NCBI GenBank assembly: GCA_023392615.1
Contig: JAEVYT010000041.1
Location: 62,001 to 126,000 of the forward strand
Direction: 5' to 3'
DNA: 64,000 nucleotides
Origin: Bacillota bacterium
GTDB lineage: Bacteria; Bacillota; Clostridia; Lachnospirales; Lachnospiraceae
Shown here: positions 1-8,233 of the stretch, one piece after another
Layout of the letters: each line of letters starts with the position of its first letter
Position numbering within the stretch: the first letter of the stretch is position 1
Position numbers and translations under genes: made by a program
The notes under the pieces: generated by a model
Databases searched by the model: none
The model's input: the letters and a program-made list of their open reading frames with translations, nothing else
Told to the model about the DNA's origin: nothing

Positions 1-246
1 GGTTTCTCTATTAAGACCTGACAAAGCATAATCCAGGTTCTCATAGATGTAATTAATTTTACCAGTTATTGTATCCCACGCTGAACAATCGTCTTCATCG
101 ATATATTTCTGTAATAAAACCGGTATGTCTGCGTACGCCATGGATGGATCAAGACGTACCCCTGAGATAGCCGCACCTTCGGTATCTACACCTCTCTTAC
201 CTAATGTGGAATCCACTAGTGATATCTTGTCATCTTTCTTACTCAT
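1..246 (-). CDS. Partial hypothetical protein (N-terminal 82 residues)
   Basis: An open frame starts at an ATG at 246 on the minus strand and runs off the window edge without a stop. The visible N-terminus begins MSKKDDKISLVDSTLGKRG and continues with an acidic, soluble-looking sequence. There is no signal peptide or membrane segment in the visible part. I do not recognise the family. It lies upstream of nothing visible on its strand, so its operon is outside the window. Confidence 0.6.
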   Translation of the reverse strand, partial: MSKKDDKISLVDSTLGKRGVDTEGAAISGVRLDPSMAYADIPVLLQKYIDEDDCSAWDTITGKINYIYENLDYALSGLNRET

Positions 247-313
247 GGTTTTCACCTATCAATTCGCTCTATATTACTATATTTTATAATTGAGCACTTG
301 GTGCATGTCATAA

Positions 314-637
314 TCATAAGCTCTCATGGTTTGATAAAAATTTCTCCATCGACTTTATCATATCGATATCCATTCTATCGGCAAGAACAATCAACCACCA
401 TATACATTCACTAAGTTTATGCTCTAATTGAAATTCTTCATCCCCTGATATAGGCCATCTCTTTTGTTGTGACATTGTTAATCTGCCTACCAATCCTGCA
501 TCCGTTAAGAATGCAAGTGCATCCTCCTCTATCGTCCATTCGCTACCATGGTATTGTTTTTCCAACTTATGGTACTGCTCTCTTATTCTTATGGAACGAT
601 TTATAATATCACTTAAACTCATATCATTATTATTCAT
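314..637 (-). CDS. MazG-like nucleotide pyrophosphohydrolase family protein
   Basis: This 107-residue protein is probably all alpha-helical. It has the MazG-like pattern W-x-I-E-E-D-A-x-A-F-L near residue 35, followed by D-A-G-L-V-G-R and a helix ending LEHKLSECIWWL. Related proteins hydrolyse NTPs to NMP and pyrophosphate using acidic residues. Here the acidic residues of the WTIEED segment and the LEHKLSE helix could serve, but activity is inferred. I chose the ATG at 637 rather than the upstream one at 652, because an AAAGGA ribosome site lies about 7 bases before it. It is a single gene between the partial gene and the SnoaL-like gene. Confidence 0.7.
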   Translation of the reverse strand: MNNNDMSLSDIINRSIRIREQYHKLEKQYHGSEWTIEEDALAFLTDAGLVGRLTMSQQKRWPISGDEEFQLEHKLSECIWWLIVLADRMDIDMIKSMEKFLSNHESL

Positions 638-831
638 TGTAAATCCTTTCAAACTAAATCTTAATTTTATATGGCTCCATTCCTAATCACTTCTTACCCT
701 CCGAACAAACCACGGCTTACAGCTCTGCATTGAAAATAAAACAATAGTCTTATAACATTTGTTCACATTCCGTAATCGTAATCTCCAGAACTCTAGTTAG
801 AAATGAAAATTTATTTTTTTCTCTATCCATA

Positions 832-1179
832 TTATTCACCAGCAATCTCGATTCTTAAAGTTTTGATTTTCTCATTATGAAGTGTAAAGTGAAAATCAAG
901 CGGAACCGGGCTTCCCTCAAAATCACCTGCTATCGTCCCAGTAACCACAGTCTCTTCGTTATTCTCTACACAATTTGTGATTTCCGTCGTTACATTAGCA
1001 GAACGATTCGCCTTCATAATGTGTGCACTAACTGCTTTTGGTCCATGATATTCTTCTCCTTCATCTACCAGCAAAGCATCCTTTGCAAAGCATTCTTCAA
1101 GTAATTCGTCATCATAGACCTCAGAAGCATGATAGTAGTTTAAAATTGTTTGTGGTAAGGTAAATGTTTTCTTTCTCAT
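832..1179 (-). CDS. SnoaL-like / NTF2-like fold protein
   Basis: This 115-residue protein has the typical SnoaL-like order: an N-terminal helix with YYHASEVYD, then D-E-L-L-E-E-C-F-A-K-D-A (a cone-fold entry motif), then the strand segment GPKAVSAH, and a final sheet of alternating hydrophobic residues (LDFHFTLHNEKIKTLRIEIAGE). Members are small cyclases, isomerases or ligand-binding proteins; the substrate cannot be told from sequence. A GGAG-type site precedes the start. A perfect hairpin at 1274-1319, with a TGACA-N6-TGTCA core, lies about 95 bases upstream, so control by the neighbouring WYL regulator is plausible. Confidence 0.72.
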   Translation of the reverse strand: MRKKTFTLPQTILNYYHASEVYDDELLEECFAKDALLVDEGEEYHGPKAVSAHIMKANRSANVTTEITNCVENNEETVVTGTIAGDFEGSPVPLDFHFTLHNEKIKTLRIEIAGE

Positions 1180-1216
1180 AGTTATTATTCTCCTTATTAT
1201 TTTCTAAATTCTAAGT

Positions 1217-1273
1217 TTATATTGTTCTGACAATCCCACCATCAATGGTATTCTCGGCTCCAATAGAAACATC
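1217..1273 (-). pseudogene. 3' remnant of a short-chain dehydrogenase/reductase gene
   Basis: On the minus strand between the WYL gene and the SnoaL-like gene, one frame reads DVSIGAENTIDGGIVRTI followed by TAA. This is the classic SDR C-terminus (T-I-D-G-G-x-V-R-T-I). No SDR body precedes it: the frame runs into the hairpin at 1274-1319. It looks like the tail of an SDR gene whose body was deleted. WYL regulators often sit next to oxidoreductases they control, which fits. It is too short to be functional. Alternatively it is a chance resemblance, but the exact motif and the following stop argue against that. Confidence 0.5.
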
Positions 1274-1319
1274 ATATCAAAGATAACCTGACATCACTAT
1301 GTCAGGTTATCTTTGATAT
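1274..1319. terminator. Perfect 21-bp hairpin; terminator and/or regulator operator
   Basis: Two perfectly complementary 21-base arms (1274-1294 and 1299-1319) flank a CACT loop. The centre reads TGACA-TCACTA-TGTCA. It overlaps the last codons of the WYL regulator gene (stop at 1307). It may end transcription, but the TGACA-N6-TGTCA core is the same spacing as the element at 2332-2347 upstream of that gene, so it may instead be an operator for the SnoaL-like gene. Confidence 0.65.
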
Positions 1320-2215
1320 TTTTTATTAATTTTATTTATTTCATTCTTTATCTTATCCCGTAGCTTCAATGGTGCCAATACCTCCATATCAGCGCCAAAG
1401 GATAGAATATATCGGATTGCCCAATCATTAACTGGCAACGTGGTTACAATTGTAAAGGAACCATCCTCATTTTTTATAATATCTTTTTCATCGAACTCAT
1501 CGTAAACACGAAATGCACCTTTGGAAGAAAGATACAAGCGTACCTTAACCCACTTTTCCTTTCGATTCAAAGGTTCTTCCTTTGACCTAACTTCAAAGTT
1601 TTTCTCAGCGAAACTCTCCTGTGTTATTATGGCATCTGACATTCTTACAATTTTAAAATTTCTTAAAGTATGTTTGGTTAGGCAGAATGCTTCCAGATAC
1701 CAGGCATTTACTTTGAATATCAGTTTAACGGGTTCAACCCTGCGCATACTCTTTTCACCGAATGAATTGATATAATTAAATTCCAGTACTCTCCGGCTTA
1801 AGATGGCTTCTTTTATAATTGTAAACTGGCTCCTACTTCTTTCTTCACTGCCCCACGGGCTGAAATCCACCTCAATCCAATTTGTTAAGTTTTTATTGAA
1901 TAAATTACTAAGTTTGTTTAATATTTTATCCGCCTCCGGTGCTTTCGTTATTGAAAGACTCTGGAGGGCATATAATATCTCATCTTGTTCCCTTTCTGAA
2001 AGAACCGACTTATCAAAAATATAGTTTTCCAGCAAAGAGATTCCACCTCCCTTGCCTTGAGTAGCATAGATTGGTATTCCTGCCATAGACAGCGTGTCAA
2101 TATCCCGGTAGATAGTTCTTACCGATACCTCAAAATATTCCGCCAATTCTTTTGCAGTAACTGATTTTTTATTGAGTAAAATATATATAATTTCAAAACG
2201 TCTATTTATTTGCAT
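1307..2215 (-). CDS. WYL-domain transcriptional regulator with N-terminal DeoR/HTH_11 domain
   Basis: This 302-residue regulator starts with a winged helix (residues 1-60, with VTAKELAEYFEVSVRTIYRD as the recognition helix and I-P-I-Y-A-T-Q-G-K-G-G-G as the wing). A WYL ligand-binding domain follows (about 135-220; here the key stretch reads NAWYLEAFCL) and then a C-terminal extension domain (WCX, about 225-300). Such proteins bind small ligands or nucleic acid and repress or activate adjacent genes. It lies next to a SnoaL-like gene and an SDR remnant, probably its former or current targets. Inverted TGACA-N6-TGTCA elements lie on both sides, suggesting autoregulation. Confidence 0.88.
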   Translation of the reverse strand: MQINRRFEIIYILLNKKSVTAKELAEYFEVSVRTIYRDIDTLSMAGIPIYATQGKGGGISLLENYIFDKSVLSEREQDEILYALQSLSITKAPEADKILNKLSNLFNKNLTNWIEVDFSPWGSEERSRSQFTIIKEAILSRRVLEFNYINSFGEKSMRRVEPVKLIFKVNAWYLEAFCLTKHTLRNFKIVRMSDAIITQESFAEKNFEVRSKEEPLNRKEKWVKVRLYLSSKGAFRVYDEFDEKDIIKNEDGSFTIVTTLPVNDWAIRYILSFGADMEVLAPLKLRDKIKNEINKINKKYQR

Positions 2216-2331
2216 ATTATCGTCGAGTATAGTTTTCCTAGACTCCTCCTTCGTGGATTTTACAAATGATTATATAGCGGTACGAACTTGTCACAAATCT
2301 ATTATTCCAAGTTTATTATAACCCAATAACC

Positions 2332-2347
2332 CGACAACATCATGTCA
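2332..2347. promoter_or_regulatory. Candidate operator of the WYL regulator
   Basis: The sequence CGACA-ACATCA-TGTCA lies about 115 bases upstream of the WYL gene start. It matches, with one base change, the TGACA-N6-TGTCA core of the palindrome at the other end of the gene. Binding is inferred from this repetition only. Confidence 0.4.
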
Positions 2348-2390
2348 AGTTTAATAATTTATTTTACAATACAAAACTTATTTACATAAA

Positions 2391-2423
2391 AGACCACTCA
2401 TCTTCAAAATGAAAAAGTGGTCT
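2391..2423 (-). terminator. Intrinsic terminator of the lipoprotein gene
   Basis: AGACCACT and AGTGGTCT form an 8-bp stem, and on the minus strand a TTTTAT stretch follows. It lies about 115 bases downstream of the lipoprotein stop. With the operator at 2332, it accounts for most of the 320-base gap between 2216 and 2538; nothing else was seen there. Confidence 0.6.
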
Positions 2424-2538
2424 ATTTCATAACAAAATTATTTAATTAATGAAACATGTGGAGTAGAATACTGGTTGCAATGCTATGCATTAAATATCTG
2501 ACGTTTTGAGCTTTCAAATGACCCAAATAAAATTTATA

Positions 2539-3489
2539 CTAATCAGGTATATATTTCACATTTAAGATGTCGACGTTCCCCTGTATGTTATATTTAAAGT
2601 ATATATTTATCATCCCCAAACTATGTCCATAGGGTCCTTCAATCCCTTGTATCGCTACGATACATTTTTGTCCTTTGAAAGTTCCGACTTTTGCTTCGTA
2701 GATACCCCATCCAGATAGAAAGCCAACTTCATCCCCCTCTTTGTAGTGCTTACTCCGGTATTCCTTAATGGAATCATCATTACCGCTGTCGCTATCAATA
2801 TAATAACTTGAAGCATTATAATGAACTACTTGTTTCGTCATCTTAGAGGATATAATAAAATCAAATTCATTTTTCCCTCTTGTAATTTTGAATGGAAATT
2901 CATAATTACCTTGTTGATTTTTTGGATAATTCATCCGTCTCCACTTATCACCTGTCTGTTTCAAACATAAAAGCTCTTCATAAGGCCTGCAATTAGCATC
3001 TGTGCTTGCCGCTATCAATATTTCATTCTTATTATCTCCATCCAAATCGAAGGACTCAAATGCATCAATCCCCATCATTCTGCTATTAGGATCTTCATAT
3101 TCAAATATTTTCTTTCCATTAAAATGGATCTCCATCTTAGTTTGAGCTCCATCGTTCCTACTAATGATTTTTATCAAATCATTAACGCCATTCCCATCGA
3201 CGTCTTTCTTCATCTTGTCTACTACCGTTTTATCCGTAGATACCGTAGGTTTTATTGTAGCTGATACTGCAGGCGTAATCGTAGGCATCCCAGATGGAAT
3301 AACGGTAGGTATACTTGTAGGGGTTAAGGTAGTTGGAATATCATTTACAACTGGGCTAATTGCATTGGTCGGTTTTGCCAACGGAGTTTCATTTGAATTC
3401 TGGCTTGTTCCACAACCACCTAGTATTATTGAGAAACATAATAATTGCGATACAATTAAGATTTTAATATTATCTCTCAAGTGTTTCAT
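2539..3489 (-). CDS. Secreted lipoprotein with FG-GAP/VCBS-like repeats
   Basis: This 316-residue protein begins MKHLRDNIKILIVSQLLCFS and has a lipobox (I-I-L-G-G-C) at the end of the signal peptide, so the mature cysteine should be lipidated. A Pro/Thr-rich spacer (TPTSIPTVIPSG..., about residues 35-85) acts as a wall-spanning linker. A C-terminal domain of about 220 residues has two calcium-binding-like loops, D-V-D-G-N-G-V-N-D and D-L-D-G-D-N-K-N-E, typical of FG-GAP/VCBS integrin-like repeats. The function is unknown. The start is the ATG at 3489, not the longer in-frame option at 3510. It is a single gene with its own terminator. Confidence 0.78.
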   Translation of the reverse strand: MKHLRDNIKILIVSQLLCFSIILGGCGTSQNSNETPLAKPTNAISPVVNDIPTTLTPTSIPTVIPSGMPTITPAVSATIKPTVSTDKTVVDKMKKDVDGNGVNDLIKIISRNDGAQTKMEIHFNGKKIFEYEDPNSRMMGIDAFESFDLDGDNKNEILIAASTDANCRPYEELLCLKQTGDKWRRMNYPKNQQGNYEFPFKITRGKNEFDFIISSKMTKQVVHYNASSYYIDSDSGNDDSIKEYRSKHYKEGDEVGFLSGWGIYEAKVGTFKGQKCIVAIQGIEGPYGHSLGMINIYFKYNIQGNVDILNVKYIPD

Positions 3490-3645
3490 ATATATCCCCT
3501 TCCCATGCAAACCAACTTTTCATAAGTAGTATTGTCAAGTTATAACATGGTAATATTATACTTTATCGATTATTTATTATCAATCATAAAGCGTGCTATT
3601 GCTTAAGAGTTTATTCTTTTTTTATTTATTATAATAAAATTTTAA

Positions 3646-3674
3646 TTGACTATAAATGAATGATCATTTATTAT
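3646..3674 (+). promoter_or_regulatory. Promoter of the TetR gene with operator-like palindrome in the spacer
   Basis: TTGACT (3646-3651) and TATTAT (3669-3674) are 17 bases apart. The palindrome AATGATCATT (3659-3668), extended by further matching bases to 3655-3672, fills the spacer. This is the expected layout for a self-repressing TetR gene. Confidence 0.5.
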
Positions 3675-3695
3675 ATAACCATAACGAGGTGGCTT

Positions 3696-4259
3696 ATGAG
3701 AAGAAAAGATAATGAAAAAGAAAGATGTATTAAAGATGCAGTTATAAAGCTCATCCTTCAAGAGGGCTTTCATGGGACTTCTATCTCAAAAATCGCTAAA
3801 ATGGCTGGTGTATCACCGGCAACCGTTTACATTTACTTTGAGAATAAAGAAAATATGCTGCAGGATATCTATAGCGAGGTATCTGAAGAAATATATGATT
3901 ATTTGTTGGGGCAAATCAGATGTGATATGGAAGGTAATCAATTGATCGAAATGCTCGTAAGAAGTTACTACAATTATATATTGGAGCATAGAGAAGTTTT
4001 CAGCTTTGTGGAACAGTTCTCCAACTGCCCTTCCCTCGCTGATAGCTGTTCCGGTAAAACAGGTATCTGTAATATCTACACACTGATTGCGAATATGAAG
4101 AAAAATCAGATTATAAAGGACTATAATAATGATAATCTGCTTGCAATCATCTTCTATCCAGTTAAGGCAATTGCAACAGATCATCATAAAACAGAGGAAG
4201 AACGGGCGATTTTACTGCAAGAAATGATTAAAATAATACAGTCAGCAATTCTCATATAA
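3696..4259 (+). CDS. TetR/AcrR family transcriptional regulator (next to lon)
   Basis: This 187-residue protein has an N-terminal TetR helix-turn-helix (F-H-G-T-S-I-S-K-I-A-K-M-A-G-V-S-P-A-T-V-Y then I-Y-F-E-N-K-E-N-M-L). The C-terminal part is a helical ligand domain resembling TetR_C_33 types. I start it at the ATG at 3696, because GAGGTGG lies just upstream; the ATG at 3660 falls inside the probable operator. It is transcribed in the same direction as lon, 109 bases upstream of it, and probably controls itself and lon. The inducer is unknown. Confidence 0.85.
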   Translation: MRRKDNEKERCIKDAVIKLILQEGFHGTSISKIAKMAGVSPATVYIYFENKENMLQDIYSEVSEEIYDYLLGQIRCDMEGNQLIEMLVRSYYNYILEHREVFSFVEQFSNCPSLADSCSGKTGICNIYTLIANMKKNQIIKDYNNDNLLAIIFYPVKAIATDHHKTEEERAILLQEMIKIIQSAILI

Positions 4260-4328
4260 GTCTTTCCTTGCGGGATTATTTTGTAGATCAAATCTTCAAA
4301 AGGTCTCGCAATTATTTCAACTATAATT

Positions 4329-4346
4329 AAATGAACATTCACTTAT
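4329..4346 (+). promoter_or_regulatory. Candidate TetR operator in front of lon
   Basis: AATGAACATTCACTTAT follows a TATAAT at 4322-4327. It contains TGAA-CA-TTCA and shares AAATGAA with the palindrome in front of the tetR gene. Repression of lon by the adjacent TetR protein is an inference from this resemblance and the gene order. Confidence 0.35.
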
Positions 4347-4368
4347 ACTCATAGAAAGGATGATATAT

Positions 4369-6750
4369 ATGACAAATTTAGACAATAACAATCTACGAGG
4401 AATTGTAATTCCTATATCAAATACCGTATTATTGCCCGGTGTTGAGACTATGATTTATTTGGAGTCACCGGATGAATTACTCTTACGCTACTTAGAAAGT
4501 GATAGTACCATAAATATTGCTCTTCCGGTCAAACAAAGTTTTGACCCAGAAGAACAATTAGAAGATGATTTTTACAAAATTGGTGTGTCCTTTCTTATTA
4601 ACAACGTTGAGAGAAAGGATACAGGCATTCGCCTAACAGTCAAAATTACTGACAGAGTACAAATATCAAAACTGCACATTGAGGATAATATTATACAAGC
4701 AGATTATAAATCAAGTCCTGATATTATAGACTTAGATGAAATAGGTAATAAAGAAGTTCTTGGCTACCTGAAAAAGCTTGTTCGTGACATAAGTGAAAAA
4801 TTCCGTGGTGGAGATCAATACATTAAGATTGTCGATGAATTTGATGACATTAATACGATGATTGGTTACCTGAGTCAATTTATGCCTTTATCAAATCAAG
4901 CGAAATATGAATTACTTGAGATCGAATCTTTAAAGGAACGCAGCTTACATTTTATGGATGTATTGCTTAAGCAAAAGGAATCCATTGAGCTAAATATGCA
5001 AATAAATGAAAAGTTCACAGAGAAAGCAAATAAACATTATAGAGAGCAAATGCTAAGAGAACAGCTGAGAGTCATTCAAGCGGAATTAAATGAGGGCAAA
5101 CGAGAATCAACAAAAAAGGACAAAGATTATTTGTCTAGAATCGAAAAGGCAAAGATGCCACTAGAAATCAAAAATGCTGCCCTCGAAGAATTGGACAAAC
5201 TAGAAGCTCAAGGGCCTTCCGGTTCAGAACAGAATGTGATTCGCAATTATCTTGAGCTATTAATACAACTCCCGTGGAAGAAATCAAAATCCAAGGCAGC
5301 TAATCTTGAAAAAGCGCGCACTATCTTGAATGAACAGCATTATGGCCTAGAAAAAGTAAAAGATAGAATTATTCAACACTTAGCAGTACTCCAATTAAAG
5401 AAAGACAAAAAAGGATCTATCCTCTTACTAGTGGGTCCTCCCGGAACTGGCAAAACAAGTCTTGGAAAAAGCATTGCTGAAGCCCTTGACCGAGAATATA
5501 TTCGATTAAGTCTTGGCGGAATTCGTGACGAAGCGGAAATCAGAGGCCATAGAAGAACATATATTGGCGCTATGCCTGGTAGAATTATACAAAGCATTAA
5601 GAAAGCAGGTACCACTAATCCCGTTATGATTTTAGATGAGATTGACAAGTTAATGACCGGCGGCTATAGCGGTGACCCTGCTAGTGCCCTACTTGAGGTA
5701 CTCGACCCCGAACAGAACAACAGCTTTACAGATCATTATCTGGATCTTCCTTATGATTTATCCGATGTGTTCTTTATCGCTACTGCCAATTCATTAGAAA
5801 CTATTCCGGGTCCATTATTAGATCGTATGGAAATCATTCAAATATCCAGCTATACATCGAATGAAAAATTCCATATTGGTAAAAATCATTTAATTCCATC
5901 GGTGTTACAAGAGCATGGACTTAAAAAGGATCAACTGGTTATTGAAGATGAAGTATTACAAAAAATCATTGGAGATTATACCCTTGAAGCAGGTGTAAGA
6001 GGACTGAAAAAGCAACTGGCCGCTCTTGCTAGAGTAACTTCGGAGAAGATCGTCTCCGGTAAAACTGATCTACCCTACAAGGTCAAAGCGGAAGAACTAG
6101 AAGACATCCTAGGCAGACAAGTCTCCCGTCATGATAAGGCACAAAAAGATAATCCTCCTGGCGTGGTTACAGGTCTTGCTTGGACTCCGGTAGGCGGAGA
6201 GATTCTCTTTATTGAAGCCACTGATATGCCAGGTGGGGGTGATGTGATACTTACCGGAAAGCTTGGTGATGTCATGAAAGAATCAGCAAAAATCTCCTTG
6301 AGTCTGTTAAAATCAAGACTTCCTTTGAATACGGTTAACTTCAAAGAACGTGATCTACATATCCACGTTCCCTCCGGATCGGTTCCCAAGGATGGTCCAT
6401 CTGCAGGTATCGCCTTATTTACCGCACTTTCATCTCTTGTTACCGGAATGAAAGTAAACCCTAAAATTGCTATGACTGGAGAAATCACCTTAAGAGGTGC
6501 TGTGTTACCCATTGGAGGTTTGAAGGAAAAATTATTAGGGGCGCAGCGTGCAGGAATCACGAAAGTACTTATTCCAAAGGATAACGTAACTGATCTAAAG
6601 GATGTTCCTGTAGAAGTGAAAGACCAGCTTACCATCATACCTGTTGAAACCGTAGAAGATGTTCTTCGAGAAACACTAGGGATATCACTACCAAGAATTG
6701 AACATATCTTCGTACCACAGGGATCTAGGGATTTCATTTTGAATGAATAA
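4369..6750 (+). CDS. lon: ATP-dependent protease Lon (LonA type)
   Basis: This 793-residue cytosolic protease unfolds and degrades damaged or regulatory proteins. It has the LonA order: N-terminal substrate domain (to about 200), coiled-coil linker, AAA+ module with Walker A GPPGTGKTS (near residue 355) and Walker B VMILDEIDK, and a C-terminal protease domain with D-G-P-S-A-G (catalytic Ser678) and G-L-K-E-K (catalytic Lys721). Spacing of 43 residues between these matches the Ser-Lys dyad of E. coli Lon. The ATG at 4369 is chosen over that at 4360, which lies within the ribosome site AGAAAGGA. It follows a tetR gene, an unusual arrangement for lon. Confidence 0.95.
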   Translation: MTNLDNNNLRGIVIPISNTVLLPGVETMIYLESPDELLLRYLESDSTINIALPVKQSFDPEEQLEDDFYKIGVSFLINNVERKDTGIRLTVKITDRVQISKLHIEDNIIQADYKSSPDIIDLDEIGNKEVLGYLKKLVRDISEKFRGGDQYIKIVDEFDDINTMIGYLSQFMPLSNQAKYELLEIESLKERSLHFMDVLLKQKESIELNMQINEKFTEKANKHYREQMLREQLRVIQAELNEGKRESTKKDKDYLSRIEKAKMPLEIKNAALEELDKLEAQGPSGSEQNVIRNYLELLIQLPWKKSKSKAANLEKARTILNEQHYGLEKVKDRIIQHLAVLQLKKDKKGSILLLVGPPGTGKTSLGKSIAEALDREYIRLSLGGIRDEAEIRGHRRTYIGAMPGRIIQSIKKAGTTNPVMILDEIDKLMTGGYSGDPASALLEVLDPEQNNSFTDHYLDLPYDLSDVFFIATANSLETIPGPLLDRMEIIQISSYTSNEKFHIGKNHLIPSVLQEHGLKKDQLVIEDEVLQKIIGDYTLEAGVRGLKKQLAALARVTSEKIVSGKTDLPYKVKAEELEDILGRQVSRHDKAQKDNPPGVVTGLAWTPVGGEILFIEATDMPGGGDVILTGKLGDVMKESAKISLSLLKSRLPLNTVNFKERDLHIHVPSGSVPKDGPSAGIALFTALSSLVTGMKVNPKIAMTGEITLRGAVLPIGGLKEKLLGAQRAGITKVLIPKDNVTDLKDVPVEVKDQLTIIPVETVEDVLRETLGISLPRIEHIFVPQGSRDFILNE

Positions 6751-6764
6751 TTGGGCACATTGAG

Positions 6765-6831
6765 AAATAGGCTGTTGCAAAATAATAATTCCTATAAGGA
6801 AAATGTTATTTATTTTGCAACAGCCTATTTT
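6765..6831. terminator. Bidirectional terminator between lon and the SGNH gene
   Basis: A long inverted repeat has arms AAATAGGCTGTTGCAAAATA and its complement, with a loop of about 18 bases. A- and T-rich flanks on both sides suit termination of the convergent lon and SGNH hydrolase genes. Confidence 0.75.
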
Positions 6832-6853
6832 AATTTCTATTGTTCTACTATCG

Positions 6854-7552
6854 TTATGCATATAAAAATCCATTTGCAAAATTATTAAAAGACAATTCTA
6901 TTACTTTTTGACCTAATGTATTCGGATGAGTACCATCCTCACAAAGTAACTCTTTCACCTTCCCGGACTTTATAAACTCTGCTCTTAAGTCAACTATTGG
7001 AGTTTGTTTCTCCAATGCAATTCTTTCAATCATTTTAGAATAACTCTCCTGATGATAGTAAATGTTCTTGATCTCACCTAGCCATATCAGAATATTTTTT
7101 TTATTTAAATCTCTGCAAAACCAATTAAAAAAGCTTTGAGGTTCTAGTGGAGGTAATGTAGTCAATATTGGCAGAATACCTTTTTTCTTTAACATATCAA
7201 TAATATCACAGTATGTTTCTTTAAATATTTCGATTGGCGTATTTGGAGAATAAATCCCCTCAGGATTTTCCGATATAGCTTTCCAATTATAATCGCAATC
7301 ATTTCCGCCGTAATCCATTAAAATAGCATCACATCTGATATTTTTCTCCAAGCCTTTTTTGAGCATATTTCTTCCTTTTGTTACTGTACAACCAAAGCTT
7401 GAATAATTTTTAATTTGAATAGAGTACTTTTCGCTTAATATATCAACATCAATATTATTATTAACATAATACTTTTTGTTTTCAGGATTGATTTGAATTC
7501 CTTTCAAAATCGAATCTCCGTATACTCCGATATTCATCATTTTATTTAGCAT
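6854..7552 (-). CDS. SGNH/GDSL-family hydrolase
   Basis: This 232-residue enzyme has the SGNH blocks: G-D-S (block I, in I-G-V-Y-G-D-S-I, nucleophile Ser), G-G-N-D (block III, in D-Y-G-G-N-D) and D-G-T-H-P (block V, in L-C-E-D-G-T-H-P-N, catalytic Asp/His). No signal peptide is present, so it acts in the cytosol, probably on an acyl ester. The substrate is unknown. AGGTGAT lies about 8 bases before the start. It is a single gene. Confidence 0.85.
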   Translation of the reverse strand: MLNKMMNIGVYGDSILKGIQINPENKKYYVNNNIDVDILSEKYSIQIKNYSSFGCTVTKGRNMLKKGLEKNIRCDAILMDYGGNDCDYNWKAISENPEGIYSPNTPIEIFKETYCDIIDMLKKKGILPILTTLPPLEPQSFFNWFCRDLNKKNILIWLGEIKNIYYHQESYSKMIERIALEKQTPIVDLRAEFIKSGKVKELLCEDGTHPNTLGQKVIELSFNNFANGFLYA

Positions 7553-7661
7553 TTCTTCATCACCTACTTCTCATTACTTTGTAATATAGTATTCATAACT
7601 ACATCATAAGCTTTTTATTATCATTTGTCAAATATAACTTTTCTATTCATATTTTAAAAAT

Positions 7662-7688
7662 GAGGCTGGCGAATAAATTGCCAACCTC
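7662..7688 (-). terminator. Terminator of the nucleotidyltransferase-GNAT operon
   Basis: GAGGCTGGC pairs with GCCAACCTC around an 9-base loop, and on the minus strand a TTTTTAAAAT stretch follows. It lies just after the GNAT stop codon. Confidence 0.7.
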
Positions 7689-7699
7689 ACTATATCCCA

Positions 7700-8233
7700 T
7701 CACCTCAATTCAAATTCCCACGTCTCCATCTCTTCGTATACAGGAATAAATCCAAACATTTCATATAATTTAACCGCTTTTTCGTTGCAAGCTGCTACTG
7801 TTAAAAATATGGGCGTACGATGTGTTTGTTGAAGTTTTGCAACAACAAATTCTAATAATTTCTTTCCGTAGCCTTTTCCCTGAGCCTGCGGTGCAACCAT
7901 GACTCTCTCAACTTCATAACAGTTTTCCTCTTTGTTGTGATTAATGCGGATACTTCCAACAAGTGCCTCGTTTTCAAACCAAAGATATGTTTCACGATTA
8001 CGTACTTCGTCGAGCGGGAAAAACTGTCGTATATTGCTGTGCATTTTAGCAAATAAGTCAATGAAAATCTCATTTCCGACCTTTTGATATATATCATAAT
8101 ATTTGTCCTCAAATAAAACCAACTTCGACTCTAAATCCGAGGTCACACCCCCGCCTCTGTACTCCATTCTTGTAAACCATGCGTAAACCATGCCGTTTAC
8201 AACGTCAATTTGTAACGGATAATTCGCTTTCAA
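7700..8233 (-). CDS. GNAT family N-acetyltransferase
   Basis: This 177-residue protein has the GNAT acetyl-CoA binding motif A, V-A-P-Q-A-Q-G-K-G-Y-G-K-K-L-L (Q/R-x-x-G-x-G/A), near residues 110-125, and a motif B region A-C-N-E-K-A-V-K-L-Y-E-M-F-G-F near 148-162. The acceptor is unknown. The start is a TTG at 8233, with AAGGAGAG about 7 bases upstream. Its first 29 bases overlap the end of the nucleotidyltransferase gene, so the two are translationally coupled. Such NTase-GNAT pairs resemble aminoglycoside-modification genes, but no specific resistance family is recognisable. Confidence 0.85.
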   Translation of the reverse strand: MKANYPLQIDVVNGMVYAWFTRMEYRGGGVTSDLESKLVLFEDKYYDIYQKVGNEIFIDLFAKMHSNIRQFFPLDEVRNRETYLWFENEALVGSIRINHNKEENCYEVERVMVAPQAQGKGYGKKLLEFVVAKLQQTHRTPIFLTVAACNEKAVKLYEMFGFIPVYEEMETWEFELR

